64,000 nucleotides of DNA from Steroidobacter agaridevorans (GTDB lineage Bacteria; Pseudomonadota; Gammaproteobacteria; Steroidobacterales; Steroidobacteraceae): assembly GCF_009932555.1 (NCBI RefSeq), contig NZ_BLJO01000003.1, forward strand, positions 558,001-622,000, in the 5' to 3' direction. Position 1 is the first letter of the stretch. Every line of letters starts with the position of its first letter. The notes under the pieces were generated by a model, which saw only the letters and a program-made list of their open reading frames with translations, did no database searches and was not told the origin of the DNA. Shown here piece after piece: positions 62,902 through 64,000 of this stretch. Both the position numbers and the translations under genes were made by a program.

Positions 62902-63884
62902 ATGTGACGATTCTGAATACTCCATCGGTGGCGCGGTTGCAGTCGCTGCTCGCGCTCGCGTTAATGGTCGTCGGCCTCGGCCTGATGACTGACACCTTCC
63001 TTACGTCCGATAACGGTTGGAATATTCTGCGGCAGATCTCGGTGAATCTGTGCCTGTCGGTAGGCATGACACTGATCATCATCAGCGGCGGCATCGACCT
63101 GTCTGTCGGCGCCGTGCTGGCGCTCTCCGGGGCGGTGGCGGCGGGCTTGCTCAAGCAAGGCATTGCGTTGCCTTTTCTTGGCGTGCACCTCGATTTCACA
63201 ATCACCGGCGCCATCGTGTCGGCTATTGCCGTTGGTGCCGCAGCGGGCGCGTGCAATGGCTTAGCGATCACGCGCCTGCAGCTGCCACCCTTCGTCGCTA
63301 CGCTTGCGATGCTCAGTATCGCGCGCGGCCTCACGTTGCTGTGGACCGGAGGATTTCCTATCACTGGACTCGGGCCATCGTTCGGCTTCATCGGCACAGG
63401 CGCATGGCTCGGCATCCCCATGCCGGTTTGGGAAGTACTGGTGATCGTCATGCTCGCTGCGCTCGTTTGCAAGCGCACAGCTTTCGGCCGGCATCTCTAT
63501 GCCGTCGGCGGCAGCGAGCGAGCCGCGCTTCTCGCGGGGGTACGCGTCGAGCGAGTCAAGCTGATCGTGTACGTCGTCGGCGGCGTGCTGAGCGGAGTTG
63601 CCGGCCTCCTCGTGACGGCGCGTCTCGATTCCGCGCAGCCCAATGCGGGTCTGGGTTACGAGCTCGACTCCATCGCCGCCGTGGTGATTGGCGGCACGTC
63701 GCTATCCGGCGGCCGAGGCTCCATCGTGGGAACGGTCATTGGTTGTCTCATCATCGGTGTGCTCAACAACGGCCTGTTTCTGCTCGACGTGTCTCCTTTC
63801 TGGCAGCAGGTCATCAAGGGTCTGGTGATCATCGTCGCGGTCGCACTCGACAGGTTCGGCGCACCGAAGGGCCGGGCTGGCTGA
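62898..63884 (+). CDS. Sugar ABC transporter permease (RbsC-type)
   Basis: 328 residues from GTG 62898, overlapping the ATPase stop. Hydrophobic segments number eight to ten, including LMVVGLGLMTDTF, GIDLSVGAVLALSGAVAAGLL and the RbsC signature GGTSLSGGRGSIVGTVIGCLIIGVLNNGLFLLDVSPFWQQVIKGLVIIVAVALD. It forms the membrane channel of the transporter. It is the last gene of the operon; the remaining 116 bases contain no gene. Confidence 0.9.
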   Translation: MNVTILNTPSVARLQSLLALALMVVGLGLMTDTFLTSDNGWNILRQISVNLCLSVGMTLIIISGGIDLSVGAVLALSGAVAAGLLKQGIALPFLGVHLDFTITGAIVSAIAVGAAAGACNGLAITRLQLPPFVATLAMLSIARGLTLLWTGGFPITGLGPSFGFIGTGAWLGIPMPVWEVLVIVMLAALVCKRTAFGRHLYAVGGSERAALLAGVRVERVKLIVYVVGGVLSGVAGLLVTARLDSAQPNAGLGYELDSIAAVVIGGTSLSGGRGSIVGTVIGCLIIGVLNNGLFLLDVSPFWQQVIKGLVIIVAVALDRFGAPKGRAG

Positions 63885-64000
63885 TCCTTCGCGCCGGGAG
63901 CCTGTCGGAATAGATCCAGGCCACCGGCTTAGCATTCAAGACATCATCGATAGAAAACAGGTGGAAGCGGGCTTCGAGCGGCGGTAAATCATCGGCTCGG

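Noticed and set aside
1-64000. CRISPR arrays, rRNA or tRNA genes
   Set aside because: No regularly spaced direct repeats and no recognisable cloverleaf or rRNA sequence were seen; the island uses dusA, not a tRNA, as its site.

Overview
The window is a high-GC (about 60%) Gram-negative chromosome segment with long TonB-dependent receptors, polysaccharide lyases and many pseudogenes. The combination of Caulobacter-type TonB receptors, an aromatic CoA-thioester pathway and plant/algal polysaccharide operons suggests a proteobacterium of the Steroidobacteraceae type. This is an inference from gene content; no rRNA or tRNA gene was recognised.

Layout. (1) 1-3.1 kb: end of an esterase gene, a broken polysaccharide-enzyme fragment, a hypothetical gene and two TPR genes. 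(2) 3.3-9.5 kb: aryl-CoA catabolism of the 2-aminobenzoyl-CoA/salicylyl-CoA type (fused monooxygenase/reductase, MarR regulator, SDR, enoyl-CoA hydratase, acyl-CoA dehydrogenase, RidA). The CoA ligase is missing; a scar of two gene fragments (TetR and TonB receptor 3' ends) lies directly downstream. (3) 10.2-14.4 kb: two PepSY membrane proteins, then divergent copZ-like and copA-like copper genes with two CueR-type promoters. (4) 14.6-28.1 kb: a genomic island in the 5' end of dusA. It carries antitoxin remnants, excisionase-like and HNH-like genes, a KAP NTPase, a four-gene defence operon (ABC three-component system plus a PD-(D/E)XK nuclease), small regulators, a MobC-like gene, a PrtN-like gene and a tyrosine integrase. 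(5) 29.3-41.3 kb: a GntR/FadR regulator diverging from a complete alginate operon (TonB receptor, PL6, PL17, KdgF, MFS transporter, DEH reductase, KDG kinase). (6) 41.3-43.5 kb: decayed SDR, universal stress protein and TonB receptor remnants around a LamG-like gene. (7) 43.6-54.4 kb: a pectin-type locus (GH140/DUF4038 apiosidase-like, DUF4861, PL10 pectate lyase, TonB receptor, second pectate-lyase-like enzyme, DUF1593 protein). (8) 54.4-63.9 kb: an AraC regulator diverging from an eight-gene operon (sugar isomerase, split transketolase, FGGY kinase, ribose-type ABC transporter with a DUF2291 protein).

How the genes work together. The alginate operon should import oligo-alginate, cut it outside and inside the periplasm, open unsaturated uronate to DEH, import it, reduce it to KDG and phosphorylate it to KDPG. 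The last two blocks fit one pathway for apiose-bearing pectin (apiogalacturonan or rhamnogalacturonan II): lyases cut the galacturonan, the GH140-like enzyme frees apiose, the ABC transporter imports it, and isomerase, kinase and transketolase convert it by the known D-apulose 4-phosphate route. The island supplies phage or plasmid defence.
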